A stretch of 64,000 nt of DNA. Origin: Streptomyces sp. WAC 01529. GTDB taxonomy: Bacteria > Actinomycetota > Actinomycetes > Streptomycetales > Streptomycetaceae. Below the pieces are notes generated by a model. It was not told where the DNA came from. It ran no database searches and worked only from the letters and a program-made list of their open reading frames with translations. Where the stretch lies: contig NZ_CP029617.1 of NCBI RefSeq assembly GCF_003945545.1, positions 5,875,001 to 5,939,000 on the forward strand. Direction: 5' to 3'. A program made the translations under genes and the position numbers. Positions 7,777 to 17,739 of the stretch are shown here, piece after piece. Each line of letters opens with the position of its first letter. Position 1 is the first letter of the stretch.

Positions 7777-10104
7777 ATGGAACCGACCGAGAGCGCCGCC
7801 CCGGACTCACCGCTGCCCGTGCGCCGGTGGTGCGTGCCGGGCACCTGGCTGCGCGGCCGCCGGGGCGAGCAGACCACCGGCCCGGCCACCGTCGGCGGGA
7901 CGGCGGCCGGAGCGCTGAGCACCGCCATCGAACCCCGCGAGCGGGCCTGGACCGCCCCCACCCCCGGCCGCGGCACGGAGAGCGCCGTGGCCATGGCGGG
8001 CGGCCCCACCGCACCCGAGCCCCGCGACCCGTGGCCGATGCTCCCCGTCATGGTCGTCACGGCCGCCGCGATCCTGCTCGGCACCGGCTTCTTCCAGGCC
8101 CTCACCGGCCCGCACACGCTCTTCCCCTCCGGCGCGGCGGGCTGGTCGCTCGCCGTCCTCACCGGCCTCATCGTCGCCCACCTCGTCGCCCTCGGCCGGG
8201 ACCGCTGGTGGGGCGGCACGGGCTCCGGCGGAGCGCTCACCGTCGCCGTACTCCTGCTCTACGGCTGGGTGCCCGCCGGCATGGTCAGCCTCACCGTCGT
8301 CGTCCTGGTCGGCGCCGCGCGCAGGCACCGCTGGCGCCAGGGAGTGCTGCACGGCGCGGTCGACATCCTCGGCATCGGCGCGGGCGCCCTCACCCTGGCC
8401 GCGTTCGGCACCTCACCGACGGCCGCCTCGCCCTGGCTCCCCGAGACCTGGGACCTGTACACCGCCCCCGAAGTGGCCCTGGTCGCCGTCGCCTACCTCG
8501 TCGTCACGCGCGTACTGCTCTGGTACGTCCACGCCCCGCGCACCGGCGCCCTGCCGACCGTCACCCGAACGGCCCTGGTGAGGCAGGGACTCCTCGGCAT
8601 CGCACTGCTCGGCATCGCCCCGCTGATCTGCGTGGTGGCGATCTCCCTGCCGATCCTGCTGCCCCTCTTCGCGATCCCGCTCGTCGCGCTCGACTCCACC
8701 CTGTGGATCGCCCGCGCCCGGGCCGAGGAGCAGCTGCGGGACCCGCTCACCGGGCTGCCCAACCGGCAGTGGCTCCTGGAGCGGACCTGGACGGCTCTCG
8801 ACGACGCCGAGCGGATCGGGGCGCGGTCCGCCCTGATGCTGATCGACATGGACCGTTTCCGGTCGGTCAACGACACCCTCGGGCACCTCGCCGGTGACCG
8901 GCTGCTGTTGCAGATAGCGGACCGGCTGCGGCTCGCCCTGCCGCGCGGCGCGGAGGCGGCCCGGCTCGGCGGCGACGAGTTCGCCGTGCTGCTGCCCATC
9001 GCCGACTCCACGACGTCCGCCACGCGCGTGGCCCGCCAGCTGGTCGCCGCGCTCGGCTCGCCCCTCGACCTCGACGGCCTCACCCTCGTCCTGGAGGCGA
9101 GCGCGGGCCTCGCCGTCTTCCCCGACCACGCGCTCGACGCGGAGGGGCTGCTGCGCCGGGCGGACGTGGCGATGTACCAGGCGAAGCGGGACCGCACCGG
9201 CGTCGAGGTGTACGAGTCCAAGCGGGACTCCAACACCCCGGACAGGCTCGGCCTGTTGGGGGATCTGCGGCGGGCGCTGGACGCGGGCGACGTCGAACTG
9301 CACTACCAGCCCAAGGTCCGCTTCGACGGCAAGGTCGCGGGGCTCGAAGCGCTGGTGCGGTGGGTGCACCCCGAGCGCGGCAAGGTGCCGCCGGACGAGT
9401 TCATCGCCATCGCCGAGTCCTCCGGGCTGATGCCGCACCTGACGGAGTACGTCCTTGAGTCCGCCCTCGGCCAGGTGGCCAAGTGGCAGGCACAGGGCCT
9501 GAAGGTCCCGGTCGCCGTGAACGTCTCGCCGCGCGATGTGCACACGCCCGGTTTCGCGGGCGCGGTCGCGGCGCGGCTCGCCCGGCACGGGGTCCCGGCG
9601 GGGGCGCTGCAACTGGAGATAACCGAGCACGTGCTCCTTGAGGATCCGCAGCGGGCGGCGGACACGCTGGCCGGGCTCACCGGGCACGGGGTCAAGATGT
9701 CGCTCGACGACTTCGGCACGGGGTACTCCTCGCTGGTCCATCTGCGGCGGCTCCCGGTGAGCGAGCTGAAGATCGACCGCTCCTTCGTGGCGCGGCTCGC
9801 CATCGACAACGAGGACGCGGAGATCGTCCGCTGCACGGTGGACCTCGCGCACTCCCTGGGGCTGCTCGTCGTCGCCGAGGGCGTCGAGGACGACGAGACG
9901 TGGGAGCGGCTGCGGGACCTCGGGTGCGACGCGGTGCAGGGGTGGCTGGTCGCCGCGGCGATGCCGCCCGAGGAGACCACCGCGTGGCTGCGGGCGCGGG
10001 GCTCGCGCGGCTGGCGCCGCCCGGCGGACGTCGCGGCGGAGGCGGCGGCGGCCCTCGCTGAAGGCTCCGACGTGGGGGAGTCCTCGGGGCACGTGGTGAA
10101 GTAG
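7777..10104 (+). CDS. rmdB: Membrane GGDEF/EAL cyclic-di-GMP enzyme, RmdB-like
   Basis: 775 aa. The N-terminal 300 residues hold several hydrophobic segments (for example around LPVMVVTAAAILLGTGFF), then a GGDEF domain with intact LGGDEFAVLL and an EAL domain with intact GLEALVRW, DDFGTGYSSL, LKIDRSFV and VAEGVED. The product-inhibition site before GGDEF is degenerate (RGAE instead of RxxD). All main EAL catalytic motifs are present, so phosphodiesterase activity is expected. ATG 7777 has GAGAGGGA upstream, so it is preferred over the much longer open frame. Position between ligA and gatC suggests the Streptomyces RmdB orthologue; the name rests on memory of synteny. Confidence 0.85.
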   Translation: MEPTESAAPDSPLPVRRWCVPGTWLRGRRGEQTTGPATVGGTAAGALSTAIEPRERAWTAPTPGRGTESAVAMAGGPTAPEPRDPWPMLPVMVVTAAAILLGTGFFQALTGPHTLFPSGAAGWSLAVLTGLIVAHLVALGRDRWWGGTGSGGALTVAVLLLYGWVPAGMVSLTVVVLVGAARRHRWRQGVLHGAVDILGIGAGALTLAAFGTSPTAASPWLPETWDLYTAPEVALVAVAYLVVTRVLLWYVHAPRTGALPTVTRTALVRQGLLGIALLGIAPLICVVAISLPILLPLFAIPLVALDSTLWIARARAEEQLRDPLTGLPNRQWLLERTWTALDDAERIGARSALMLIDMDRFRSVNDTLGHLAGDRLLLQIADRLRLALPRGAEAARLGGDEFAVLLPIADSTTSATRVARQLVAALGSPLDLDGLTLVLEASAGLAVFPDHALDAEGLLRRADVAMYQAKRDRTGVEVYESKRDSNTPDRLGLLGDLRRALDAGDVELHYQPKVRFDGKVAGLEALVRWVHPERGKVPPDEFIAIAESSGLMPHLTEYVLESALGQVAKWQAQGLKVPVAVNVSPRDVHTPGFAGAVAARLARHGVPAGALQLEITEHVLLEDPQRAADTLAGLTGHGVKMSLDDFGTGYSSLVHLRRLPVSELKIDRSFVARLAIDNEDAEIVRCTVDLAHSLGLLVVAEGVEDDETWERLRDLGCDAVQGWLVAAAMPPEETTAWLRARGSRGWRRPADVAAEAAAALAEGSDVGESSGHVVK

Positions 10105-10305
10105 GCGTCTGCCGTTCTCCCGTGCGGGGCTGCTCCTGGGGTATGAGGCGGTGCGGGGCAAACGGGCGGGTGGGTGGGAGAGGCCCGTAGCGGAGCGGCG
10201 AGAAGCTTCCCACAGGGCCGCCCGGGGAAACCGTTTAACGGCCACGCCACCCCGCCCCATAGGATTGGGACCACAACCCGCAAACTCACCCCTGAGGATC
10301 GCCGC

Positions 10306-10602
10306 ATGCCTGGCATCACGCGCGAGGAGGTCGCCCACCTCGCCCGCCTTGCACGTCTGGAGCTGAAGGCCGAGGAGCTCGACCACTTCGCCGGACAGCT
10401 CGACGACATCATCGGCGCGGTCGCCCGCGTCTCGGAGGTCGCCGACCAAGACGTACCGCCGACCTCGCACCCGCTGCCGCTGACGAACGTCATGCGCGCG
10501 GACGAGGTCCGTCCGTCGCTCACCCCCGAGCAGGCGCTTTCGGGCGCCCCGGCCCAGGAGCAGCAGCGTTTCAAGGTGCCGCAGATCCTGGGGGAGGACT
10601 AA
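10306..10602 (+). CDS. gatC: Asp-tRNA(Asn)/Glu-tRNA(Gln) amidotransferase subunit C
   Basis: 98 aa, normal size for GatC, the small subunit that clamps GatA and GatB together. The N-terminus MPGITREEVAHLARLARLEL and the internal LPLTNVMRADEVRPSLT are family hallmarks. It is four bases from gatA, so the genes form an operon with gatA, a small gene and gatB. The complex converts misacylated Glu-tRNA(Gln) and Asp-tRNA(Asn) to the correct forms. Confidence 0.96.
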   Translation: MPGITREEVAHLARLARLELKAEELDHFAGQLDDIIGAVARVSEVADQDVPPTSHPLPLTNVMRADEVRPSLTPEQALSGAPAQEQQRFKVPQILGED

Positions 10603-10606
10603 GAAC

Positions 10607-12100
10607 ATGACGGACATCATCAAGCTCACCGCCGCCGAGATCGCCTCGAAGATCGCCTCCGGCGAGCTGACGGCCGTCGAGGTCACCGAGGCCCACCTGG
10701 CCCGCATCGGCGCCGTCGACGAGAAGGTGAACGCCTTCCTGTACGTCGACCGCGAGGGCGCCCTCGCGCAGGCCCGCGCCGTCGACGAGAAGCGCGCCAA
10801 GGGCGAGAAGCTCGGCCCGCTGGCCGGCGTCCCCGTCGCGCTCAAGGACATCTTCACCACCGAGGGCATCCCGACCACGGTCGGCTCCAAGATCCTCGAG
10901 GGCTGGATCCCGCCGTACGACGCGACGGTCACCAAGAAGCTGAAGGCCGCCGACGTCGTCATCCTCGGCAAGACCAACATGGACGAGTTCGCCATGGGGT
11001 CCTCCACCGAGAACAGCGCCTACGGCCCCACCGGCAACCCCTGGGACCTCACCCGCATCCCCGGCGGCTCCGGAGGCGGCTCGGCCGCCGCCCTCGCCGC
11101 CTATGAGGCCCCCCTGACCCTCGGCACGGACACCGGCGGCTCCATCCGCCAGCCCGCGGCCGTCACCGGCACGGTAGGCGTCAAGCCCACCTACGGCGGC
11201 GTCTCCCGCTACGGTATGGTCGCCTTCTCCAGCTCCCTGGACCAGGGCGGCCCCTGCGCCCGCACCGTCCTCGACGCCGCGCTGCTGCACGAGGCCATCG
11301 CCGGCCACGACGAGCTGGACTCGACGTCCATCGACGCCCCGGTCCCGCCGGTCGTCGAGGCCGCGCGCAACGGCTCCGTCCAGGGCATGCGCGTAGGTGT
11401 CGTCAAGCAGTTCCGCGGCGAGGGCTACCAGGCCGGTGTCGTCCAGCGCTTCGACGAGTCCGTCGAGCTGCTGAAGTCGCTGGGCGCCGAGATCGTCGAG
11501 CTGGACTGCCCGACCTTCGACCTGGCGCTCTCCGCGTACTACCTGATCGCGCCCTCCGAGTGCTCCTCGAACCTCGCCCGGTTCGACGCCATGCGCTACG
11601 GCCTGCGCGTCGGCGACGACGGCACGAAGTCCGCCGAGGACGTCACCGCCCTCACCCGCGAGGCCGGCTTCGGCGACGAGGTCAAGCGCCGCATCATCCT
11701 GGGTACGTACGCGCTCAGCTCCGGCTACTACGACGCGTACTACGGCAGCGCCCAGAAGGTCCGCACGCTCATCACCCGTGAGTTCGAGGCGGCCTTCGAG
11801 CAGGTCGACGTGATCGTCTCCCCGACGACCCCGACCACCGCCTTCCCGATCGGCGAGCGCGCCGACGACCCGATGGCCATGTACCTGGCCGACCTGTGCA
11901 CCATCCCGACCAACCTGGCGGGCAACTCCGCCATGTCGCTGCCCTGCGGCCTCGCGCCGGAGGACGGCCTGCCCGTCGGACTGCAGATCATCGCCCCCGC
12001 CATGAAGGACGACCGCCTTTACAAGGTGGGAGCCGCCGTCGAGGCCGCCTTCGTGGAAAAGTGGGGGCACCCGCTGCTGGAGGAGGCACCGTCGCTGTGA
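10607..12100 (+). CDS. gatA: Asp-tRNA(Asn)/Glu-tRNA(Gln) amidotransferase subunit A
   Basis: 497 aa amidase-signature enzyme that releases ammonia from glutamine for the transamidation. The Ser-cisSer-Lys triad is visible: lysine in GVPVALKDIF, and the serines in GGSGGGSAAALAA and GTDTGGSIRQPA. The stop overlaps the GTG of the next small gene by four bases, indicating coupling. Confidence 0.97.
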   Translation: MTDIIKLTAAEIASKIASGELTAVEVTEAHLARIGAVDEKVNAFLYVDREGALAQARAVDEKRAKGEKLGPLAGVPVALKDIFTTEGIPTTVGSKILEGWIPPYDATVTKKLKAADVVILGKTNMDEFAMGSSTENSAYGPTGNPWDLTRIPGGSGGGSAAALAAYEAPLTLGTDTGGSIRQPAAVTGTVGVKPTYGGVSRYGMVAFSSSLDQGGPCARTVLDAALLHEAIAGHDELDSTSIDAPVPPVVEAARNGSVQGMRVGVVKQFRGEGYQAGVVQRFDESVELLKSLGAEIVELDCPTFDLALSAYYLIAPSECSSNLARFDAMRYGLRVGDDGTKSAEDVTALTREAGFGDEVKRRIILGTYALSSGYYDAYYGSAQKVRTLITREFEAAFEQVDVIVSPTTPTTAFPIGERADDPMAMYLADLCTIPTNLAGNSAMSLPCGLAPEDGLPVGLQIIAPAMKDDRLYKVGAAVEAAFVEKWGHPLLEEAPSL

Positions 12101-12336
12101 GCACTCTGAACAAGGCCAAGGGCTTCAAGAAGTCCAAGACCGGTACGTATCTGTCGATCGGCACCACCGCGTTCGGCGCGGTCTCCGTGCTCAAGCAGGC
12201 CAAGCTGGCCCGCAGCGAACACGACACGCTCCGCCTCGTGGACGCCGTCGTCTCCGCTGCCGCCATCGCCACCGGCGTCGCGCTGCTCCTGCGGGAGCTC
12301 AAGCGCCTCGGCGACGACGACGTCCTGCTGGGCTGA
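12097..12336 (+). CDS. Small hypothetical protein within the gat operon
   Basis: 79 aa from a GTG that overlaps the gatA stop. The N-terminus is basic (NKAKGFKKSKTGTY). A hydrophobic stretch LSIGTTAFGAVSVL and a stronger segment VVSAAAIATGVALLL suggest one or two membrane helices, ending in an acidic tail. I do not recognise a family. Its overlap with gatA and 16-bp gap to gatB make it a true operon member; a link to amidotransferase function is not shown. Confidence 0.75.
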   Translation: MSTLNKAKGFKKSKTGTYLSIGTTAFGAVSVLKQAKLARSEHDTLRLVDAVVSAAAIATGVALLLRELKRLGDDDVLLG

Positions 12337-12352
12337 GAGGGAAAGTTTCACC

Positions 12353-13867
12353 GTGACTGTCACTACCGACCTGGTGTCGTACGAGGATGCCCTCGCGACG
12401 TACGACCCCGTCATGGGCCTTGAGGTCCATGTCGAGCTGGGCACCAAGACCAAGATGTTCTGCGGCTGCTCGACCACCCTCAAGCAGGGCGCGAACAGCC
12501 AGACCTGCCCGACCTGCCTCGGCCTGCCCGGCGCGCTGCCGGTCGTGAACGAGATCGGCGTCGAGTCCGCCATCAAGATCGGCCTCGCGCTGCACTGCGA
12601 GATCGCCGAGTGGTGCCGCTTCGCCCGGAAGAACTACTTCTATCCGGACATGCCGAAGAACTTCCAGACCTCGCAGTACGACGAGCCGATCGCCTTCAAC
12701 GGCTATCTGGACGTCCAGCTGGAGGACGGCGAGGTCTTCCGCGTGGAGATCGAGCGCGCCCACATGGAGGAGGACACCGGCAAGTCGACCCACGTGGGCG
12801 GCGCGACGGGCCGTATCCACGGCGCCTCGCACTCGCTCCTGGACTACAACCGCGCCGGCATCCCGCTCATCGAGATCGTCACCAAGCCGATCGAGGGCGC
12901 GGGCGAGCGCGCCCCGGAGGTCGCCAAGGCGTACGTCGCCGAGCTGCGCGAGCTGATCAAGGCGCTGGACGTCTCCGAGGCCCGTATGGACAAGGGCCAG
13001 ATGCGCTGCGACGTGAACCTCTCCCTGCGCCCCAAGGGCCAGAAGGAGTTCGGCACGCGCAGCGAGACGAAGAACGTCAACTCGCTGCGCTCGGTGGAGC
13101 GCGCGGCGCGCTTCGAGATCCAGCGCCACGCGGCGGTCCTGAACTCCGGCGGCACGATCATCCAGGAGACCCGTCACTTCCACGAGGAGGACGGCTCCAC
13201 GACCTCCGGCCGCATCAAGGACAACGCCGAGGACTACCGGTACTTCCCGGAGCCCGACCTCGTCCCCGTCGCCCCCTCCCGCGAGTGGGTCGAGGAGCTG
13301 CGCGCCGGACTCCCGGAGCTGCCGCGGGTGCGCCGCAACCGCCTCCGCGAGGAGTGGGGCATCTCCGAGCACGACATGCAGTCGATCCTCAACGCCGACG
13401 CCATCGGCCCGATCGTCGCCACCGTCAACGCGGGCGCGGACGCCGCGTCGGCCCGCAAGTGGTGGATGGGCGAGCTGGCCCGGCACGCCAACGAGCAGGG
13501 CGTGGAGCTGGGCGCGCTGCCGATCACCCCGGAGCACGTCGCCCGGGTCGCCGAGCTGGTCGCCAAGGGTGACCTGAACGACAAGCTGGCCCGCCAGGTC
13601 ATCGAGGGCGTGCTGAAGGGCGAGGGCACGCCGGACGAGGTCGTCGAGAAGCGCGGCCTGAAGGTCGTCTCGGACGAGGGCGCGCTCACCGCCGCCGTCG
13701 ACGAGGCCATCGCCGGCAACGCCGCCATCGCCGACAAGATCCGCGGCGGCAAGGTCGCCGCGGTCGGCGCCCTGGTCGGCGCGGTCATGAAGGCCACCCG
13801 CGGCCAGGCTGACGCGGCCCGCGTCAAGGAGCTGATCCTGGAGAAGCTGGGCGTCAGCGAGGGCTGA
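12353..13867 (+). CDS. gatB: Asp-tRNA(Asn)/Glu-tRNA(Gln) amidotransferase subunit B
   Basis: 504 aa, full length. GatB binds the mischarged tRNA and activates the acyl group with ATP. Diagnostic segments are GLEVHVELGTKTKMFCGCST, CPTCLGLPGALPV, DYNRAGIPLIEIVT and RSETKNVNSLRSVERA. The C-terminal YqeY-like tail (GKVAAVGALVGAVMKATRGQ) is complete. A 15-bp hairpin follows. Confidence 0.97.
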   Translation: MTVTTDLVSYEDALATYDPVMGLEVHVELGTKTKMFCGCSTTLKQGANSQTCPTCLGLPGALPVVNEIGVESAIKIGLALHCEIAEWCRFARKNYFYPDMPKNFQTSQYDEPIAFNGYLDVQLEDGEVFRVEIERAHMEEDTGKSTHVGGATGRIHGASHSLLDYNRAGIPLIEIVTKPIEGAGERAPEVAKAYVAELRELIKALDVSEARMDKGQMRCDVNLSLRPKGQKEFGTRSETKNVNSLRSVERAARFEIQRHAAVLNSGGTIIQETRHFHEEDGSTTSGRIKDNAEDYRYFPEPDLVPVAPSREWVEELRAGLPELPRVRRNRLREEWGISEHDMQSILNADAIGPIVATVNAGADAASARKWWMGELARHANEQGVELGALPITPEHVARVAELVAKGDLNDKLARQVIEGVLKGEGTPDEVVEKRGLKVVSDEGALTAAVDEAIAGNAAIADKIRGGKVAAVGALVGAVMKATRGQADAARVKELILEKLGVSEG

Positions 13868-13884
13868 GCCCCGCCATCGTCCGC

Positions 13885-13925
13885 GTGAGGGGGCGGCGCA
13901 CCCGGCAGGGGCGCCGCCCCCTCAC
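13885..13925 (+). terminator. Terminator after gatB
   Basis: Perfect 15-bp arms GTGAGGGGGCGGCGC and GCGCCGCCCCCTCAC, 11-base loop, placed between the convergent gatB and SMI1 genes, so it can serve both strands. Confidence 0.7.
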
Positions 13926-13954
13926 CCGTACCCGAAGGCCCGGCGGGATCACGG

Positions 13955-15172
13955 TCAGCCGGCCCCGCGCGGGCCGAACGGTTCGAAGAACATGTACTCC
14001 AACGGGTCCTGGTCCGCGCGCAGCCCGGGGAAGCCGGCGGTGGCCGGGTCGTCGCCGCGCAGCCAGTTCAGCAGGGTCTCGGTGAAGTTCCCCGGCAGCG
14101 GCGGGCCTTGGTCGCAGTGGCGCGGATTGACGGCGACGCGCCACTTGTCGGGCTCGCCCTCGGCGCACCAGCCGATCATGTCCCCGTCGATGGTCGAGGC
14201 GAACGGCAGGAAGCCGCCGGGCTCGGGCCAGGCGGGCATGGGGTAGTACTCGGGGTGCGCCTCGCGCAGGGTGCGGTAGCCCTCCAGCATCTCCTCGGCG
14301 TCGGCCGCGAGCCCGAAGCGGCCGTCCAGGTCCAGGGGGGCGGGCATGTCCAGCCACCAGCTCCAGTTCCCCGCGCCGTACCGCTCGGTGAGGGCGATGA
14401 AGTCCGTGGGCAGCCGGGTGCCGAGCCGGGCGAAGACCTGCTCCCAGGTGCCCGTGCCCAGATGGGGTGTCAGGGGCGGGGGTATGAGCGCGGTGACCGC
14501 CTCCAGTCCCTCGCCCTCGGTGAGCGCGGAGTGCTGGCGCGCGTCCACATACGTCCCCCGGGGCGGCGGGGCCCAGGGGGCGGCACCGGCCAGCGGCGCC
14601 CAGGTGCGGACGGCCGCGCAGCCTCGGACAGCCGCACTGTCGCGGGCAGCTGCGCCGTCTCGGGCATCCGCGCTGTCGCGGACGGCCACCGACAGCACGT
14701 CCAGCAGCGGGGCTTCGTACGACACCCACGGCTCGGCCTCGCCGACGGCGATGGACGTGGTCAGGAGCACCACCGGCCACGCGTCCGGGTCCTTCGAGAC
14801 CGAGGTGTCCCAGAACAGGTGGTCGCCGCCCGCCGTCGTGGCGAGGGCGAGGAGGCCGCCCTCCTCGGGCAGGAAGCGGCGCCGCTCCCGGGTGAACATG
14901 CTTGGCCGGATCGCGGAGTGACGGTGCGTCTCGACCACCCAGGCCCCGTACTCATACCGCCCGTCCGCGCTGACGCACGGCGTGTGCAGGCGGACGGCCG
15001 CGGCGCCGTGACCCACCTCGACCGGGCCGTACGCCGACACCAGCGCCTTGTAGTCGGCCGGGAGCGGGACTTCGAGCCAGGCTTCCACCGCGGCCCAGTC
15101 GACGGCGGGCGCGGCGCCCGGCGGCGGCCCCACCAGGTCCGTGAAAGCGGCGATGCGCGCGGTGATCTCCAT
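13955..15172 (-). CDS. SMI1/KNR4-type protein with two domains
   Basis: 405 aa. Two regions have SMI1/KNR4 character: residues about 15-150 (AVEAWLEVPLPADYKALVSAYG) and residues about 250-390 (ARLGTRLPTDFIALTERYGAG then GFLPFASTIDGDMIGWC). In this superfamily such domains often act as immunity or scaffold proteins. The linker holds a degenerate five-residue repeat of the type (V/A)RDSA. The start at 15172 has GGAGG only one base from ATG, so the true start may be a nearby upstream GTG. No toxin gene is adjacent. Confidence 0.72.
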   Translation of the reverse strand: MEITARIAAFTDLVGPPPGAAPAVDWAAVEAWLEVPLPADYKALVSAYGPVEVGHGAAAVRLHTPCVSADGRYEYGAWVVETHRHSAIRPSMFTRERRRFLPEEGGLLALATTAGGDHLFWDTSVSKDPDAWPVVLLTTSIAVGEAEPWVSYEAPLLDVLSVAVRDSADARDGAAARDSAAVRGCAAVRTWAPLAGAAPWAPPPRGTYVDARQHSALTEGEGLEAVTALIPPPLTPHLGTGTWEQVFARLGTRLPTDFIALTERYGAGNWSWWLDMPAPLDLDGRFGLAADAEEMLEGYRTLREAHPEYYPMPAWPEPGGFLPFASTIDGDMIGWCAEGEPDKWRVAVNPRHCDQGPPLPGNFTETLLNWLRGDDPATAGFPGLRADQDPLEYMFFEPFGPRGAG

Positions 15173-15390
15173 GCCTCCGAGGATGGCACCCACCACTGAC
15201 AACGCCCCCGCGAAGGCGGCGCCGAAGCGGCCCGTCAACGCCCGCGCGGACGGGACCTTTTGGACGTTCACCCCGACTTCGTCCCTCGGCCTTCACAAGG
15301 AAACCGGACGTCACTAGCGTCCCCGCCGAACAGGTCAATGGATCACCAGAGGACCATTGGCATTCGGCCAGGACTACTGGGAGGTCGTAC

Positions 15391-17526
15391 GTGACTCCGG
15401 AGATATCGCGCAGACGCCTGATGGCGATCGGCGGCGGCGCGCTCGGCGCGGCCGCCGCCGGTTCCTTCCTGCCGCCCTCGCTGCGGGAGGCGCTCGCGCA
15501 CGAGCCGCCGCGAGGCGGCGGTCTCGACTCGATCGAGCACGTCGTCATCCTGATGCAGGAGAACCGCTCGTTCGACCACTACTTCGGCTCCCTGCGCGGA
15601 GTGCGCGGCTTCGGCGACCGCAACGCCATCCGGCTGCCGAGCGGCAAGTCGGTCTTCGAGCAGCCCGGCGTCCTGCGCACCATCCTGCCCTTCCCCGTCC
15701 GCGAGGCGGCCAAGGCGCAGAAGAAGGACCTCCAGTACATCGGCGACCTCGACCACTCCTGGAGCGGCGGCGCCAAGGCCTGGCACGACGGCTGGATGGA
15801 CGGCTGGATCACCGCCAAGACGGCGGCCACGATGGCGTACTACACGCGCGAGGACATCCCGCTGCACTACGAACTCGCCGACACCTTCACCGTCTGCGAC
15901 GCCTACCACTCCTCCGTCCACACCTCCACCAGCCCCAACCGCAACCACCTGTGGAGCGGCAAGACGGGGTACGAGGCGAACGGCAAGCGGGCCGTCGGCA
16001 ACGACGCGTACGCCGAGGGCACCCACCCCGGCTACGGCTGGGGCACGTACGCCGAGCGCCTGGAGAAGGCGGGCGTGAGCTGGCGGACGTACACGGAGTG
16101 GGAGAACTTCACCGACAACCAGATCGAGTTCTTCACCACCTTCAAGGCCATCGCCCGCAAGGCCCTGGCCAAGACCGGCCTCACCTTCATGGAGGCCTTC
16201 TACGCCAAGGTGCGCGACGCCAAGGACGAGGCCGAGCGCGCCAAGCTGCTCGCCGCCCTGGAAGAGGGCGTCGCCACGCTGGACAAGCACGAGCGGTCCC
16301 TGTTCGAGCGCGGCCTGCGGCGCGTGCCGACCGGCAGGCTCGCCGAGGAGTTCGCCAAGGACGTGGCGGGCGGCAAGCTGGCGAAAGTCACCTATCTGGT
16401 GCCTTCCGCGCTCGACTCCGAGCACCCCAGCGTCTCCTCGCCCATCCACAGCGCGACCATCGTCTACAAGATCCTCGACGCGCTCGCCTCCCACCCCGAG
16501 GTGTGGCGCCGTACCGCCGTCTTCATCAACTACGACGAGAACGACGGCTTCTTCGACCACGTCCCGCCGCCCGTGCCCGGCGGCGACTCCGCCGAGGAGC
16601 GGGAGGAGCGCTGGGAAGGCAGGCCGACCGGGCTCGGCGTGCGCGTGCCCATGCTCGTCGTCTCGCCGTGGACCGTCGGCGGCTACGTCTGCTCCGAGGT
16701 CTTCGACCACACCTCCGTCGTGCGCTTCCTGGAGAAGTGGACCGGCGTCAAGGAGCCCAACATCAGCGCCTGGCGGCGCAAGGTCACCGGCGACCTCACC
16801 GGCGCGTTCGACTTCCGGCGCGCGCACCGCCGCCCGGACATCGAACAGCCGGGCGCCATTCCGCCGTTCAGCGGGCGCTGGGCCCCGCAGCCGCCCCTGA
16901 AGCAGGCCATGCCGGTCCAGGAGCCGGGTGTCCGGCGCGCCAGGCCGCTGCCGTATCAGCCCGACGCGGACGTGCGGCCCGGCGAGGACGGCACGCTCAC
17001 GGTGCGGCTGCGCAACGGCGGCAGCTCCAGCGCGCACTTCGCGCTCTACCCCTACGCGGGCGAGTTCCCGGCCCCCCAGCACCAGGACGTCGTGCGCAAG
17101 GGCGCGTGGACCGTGCCGGTGCCGGGCGACACGTACGCGTTCACGGTCACCGGGCCGAACGGCTTCCGACGCGAGTTCGAGGGCGGAAAGGGCGCTGAGG
17201 GCGGCAAGGGAGAGAAGGGCGGCAAGGACGGCGGTGCGCGGCTCGCCTCCGCGATCACCCGCCGCGAGCTGCACCTCACCCTGGCCAACCGCGGCCGGGC
17301 CGAGCTGGTCTTCACCGTCAAGCCGCTCGGATACGTGGACGAAGAGGACATCCGGCGCCGGACCCGTACCGTCCGCGTCAGGGCGGGCAGCAGCCGCACC
17401 GTCGCCTGGCGGACCGAGGACGAGCACGGCTGGTACGACATCGAGGTCACCGCCGACCGGGACACCGCGTTCCGCCGCCGCCTCATGGGCCACATCGAGA
17501 ACGGACGGGCGAGCGTGTCGGGCTGA
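15391..17526 (+). CDS. Tat-exported phosphocholine-specific phospholipase C
   Basis: 711 aa. The Tat signal is SRRRLMAIGGGALGAAAAGSF. The phosphoesterase family core is seen as EHVVILMQENRSFDHYFGSL with the nucleophile region, and FINYDENDGFFDHVPPP near the middle. The C-terminus has two domains of unknown function as in the non-haemolytic phospholipase C family, with a Gly/Lys-rich linker (EGGKGAEGGKGEKGGKD). It would hydrolyse phosphatidylcholine or sphingomyelin outside the cell. A hairpin at 17543-17576 ends the unit. Confidence 0.9.
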   Translation: MTPEISRRRLMAIGGGALGAAAAGSFLPPSLREALAHEPPRGGGLDSIEHVVILMQENRSFDHYFGSLRGVRGFGDRNAIRLPSGKSVFEQPGVLRTILPFPVREAAKAQKKDLQYIGDLDHSWSGGAKAWHDGWMDGWITAKTAATMAYYTREDIPLHYELADTFTVCDAYHSSVHTSTSPNRNHLWSGKTGYEANGKRAVGNDAYAEGTHPGYGWGTYAERLEKAGVSWRTYTEWENFTDNQIEFFTTFKAIARKALAKTGLTFMEAFYAKVRDAKDEAERAKLLAALEEGVATLDKHERSLFERGLRRVPTGRLAEEFAKDVAGGKLAKVTYLVPSALDSEHPSVSSPIHSATIVYKILDALASHPEVWRRTAVFINYDENDGFFDHVPPPVPGGDSAEEREERWEGRPTGLGVRVPMLVVSPWTVGGYVCSEVFDHTSVVRFLEKWTGVKEPNISAWRRKVTGDLTGAFDFRRAHRRPDIEQPGAIPPFSGRWAPQPPLKQAMPVQEPGVRRARPLPYQPDADVRPGEDGTLTVRLRNGGSSSAHFALYPYAGEFPAPQHQDVVRKGAWTVPVPGDTYAFTVTGPNGFRREFEGGKGAEGGKGEKGGKDGGARLASAITRRELHLTLANRGRAELVFTVKPLGYVDEEDIRRRTRTVRVRAGSSRTVAWRTEDEHGWYDIEVTADRDTAFRRRLMGHIENGRASVSG

Positions 17527-17542
17527 CGCCCGGCGCGTGCCG

Positions 17543-17576
17543 GTGCGCGGAGGTTCCCCCAGGTACCTCCGCGCAC
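17543..17576 (+). terminator. Terminator after phospholipase C gene
   Basis: 12-bp perfect arms GTGCGCGGAGGT and ACCTCCGCGCAC with a 10-base loop, 17 bp after the stop. Confidence 0.65.
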
Positions 17577-17739
17577 ACCTCGGGCCCTTGTGAGTAAGGC
17601 CACGAAAGGGACCAAGGATCTCCAGGGGCTGTCAAGGTGTTTATGGCGCATGTCGCCGCTCATGCGTTCTTTGCGGGCTGTTCAGTTGATTCACTGCTGT
17701 TCCCGATAAAGATCCACGAATCACCCAGGGAGCCAGTAC

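Noticed and set aside
15266..15298. Possible PHO box upstream of the phospholipase C gene (GTTCACCCCGA followed by weaker units)
   Set aside because: Only the first 11-base unit fits the PhoP consensus; the next units do not, so I do not claim phosphate control.
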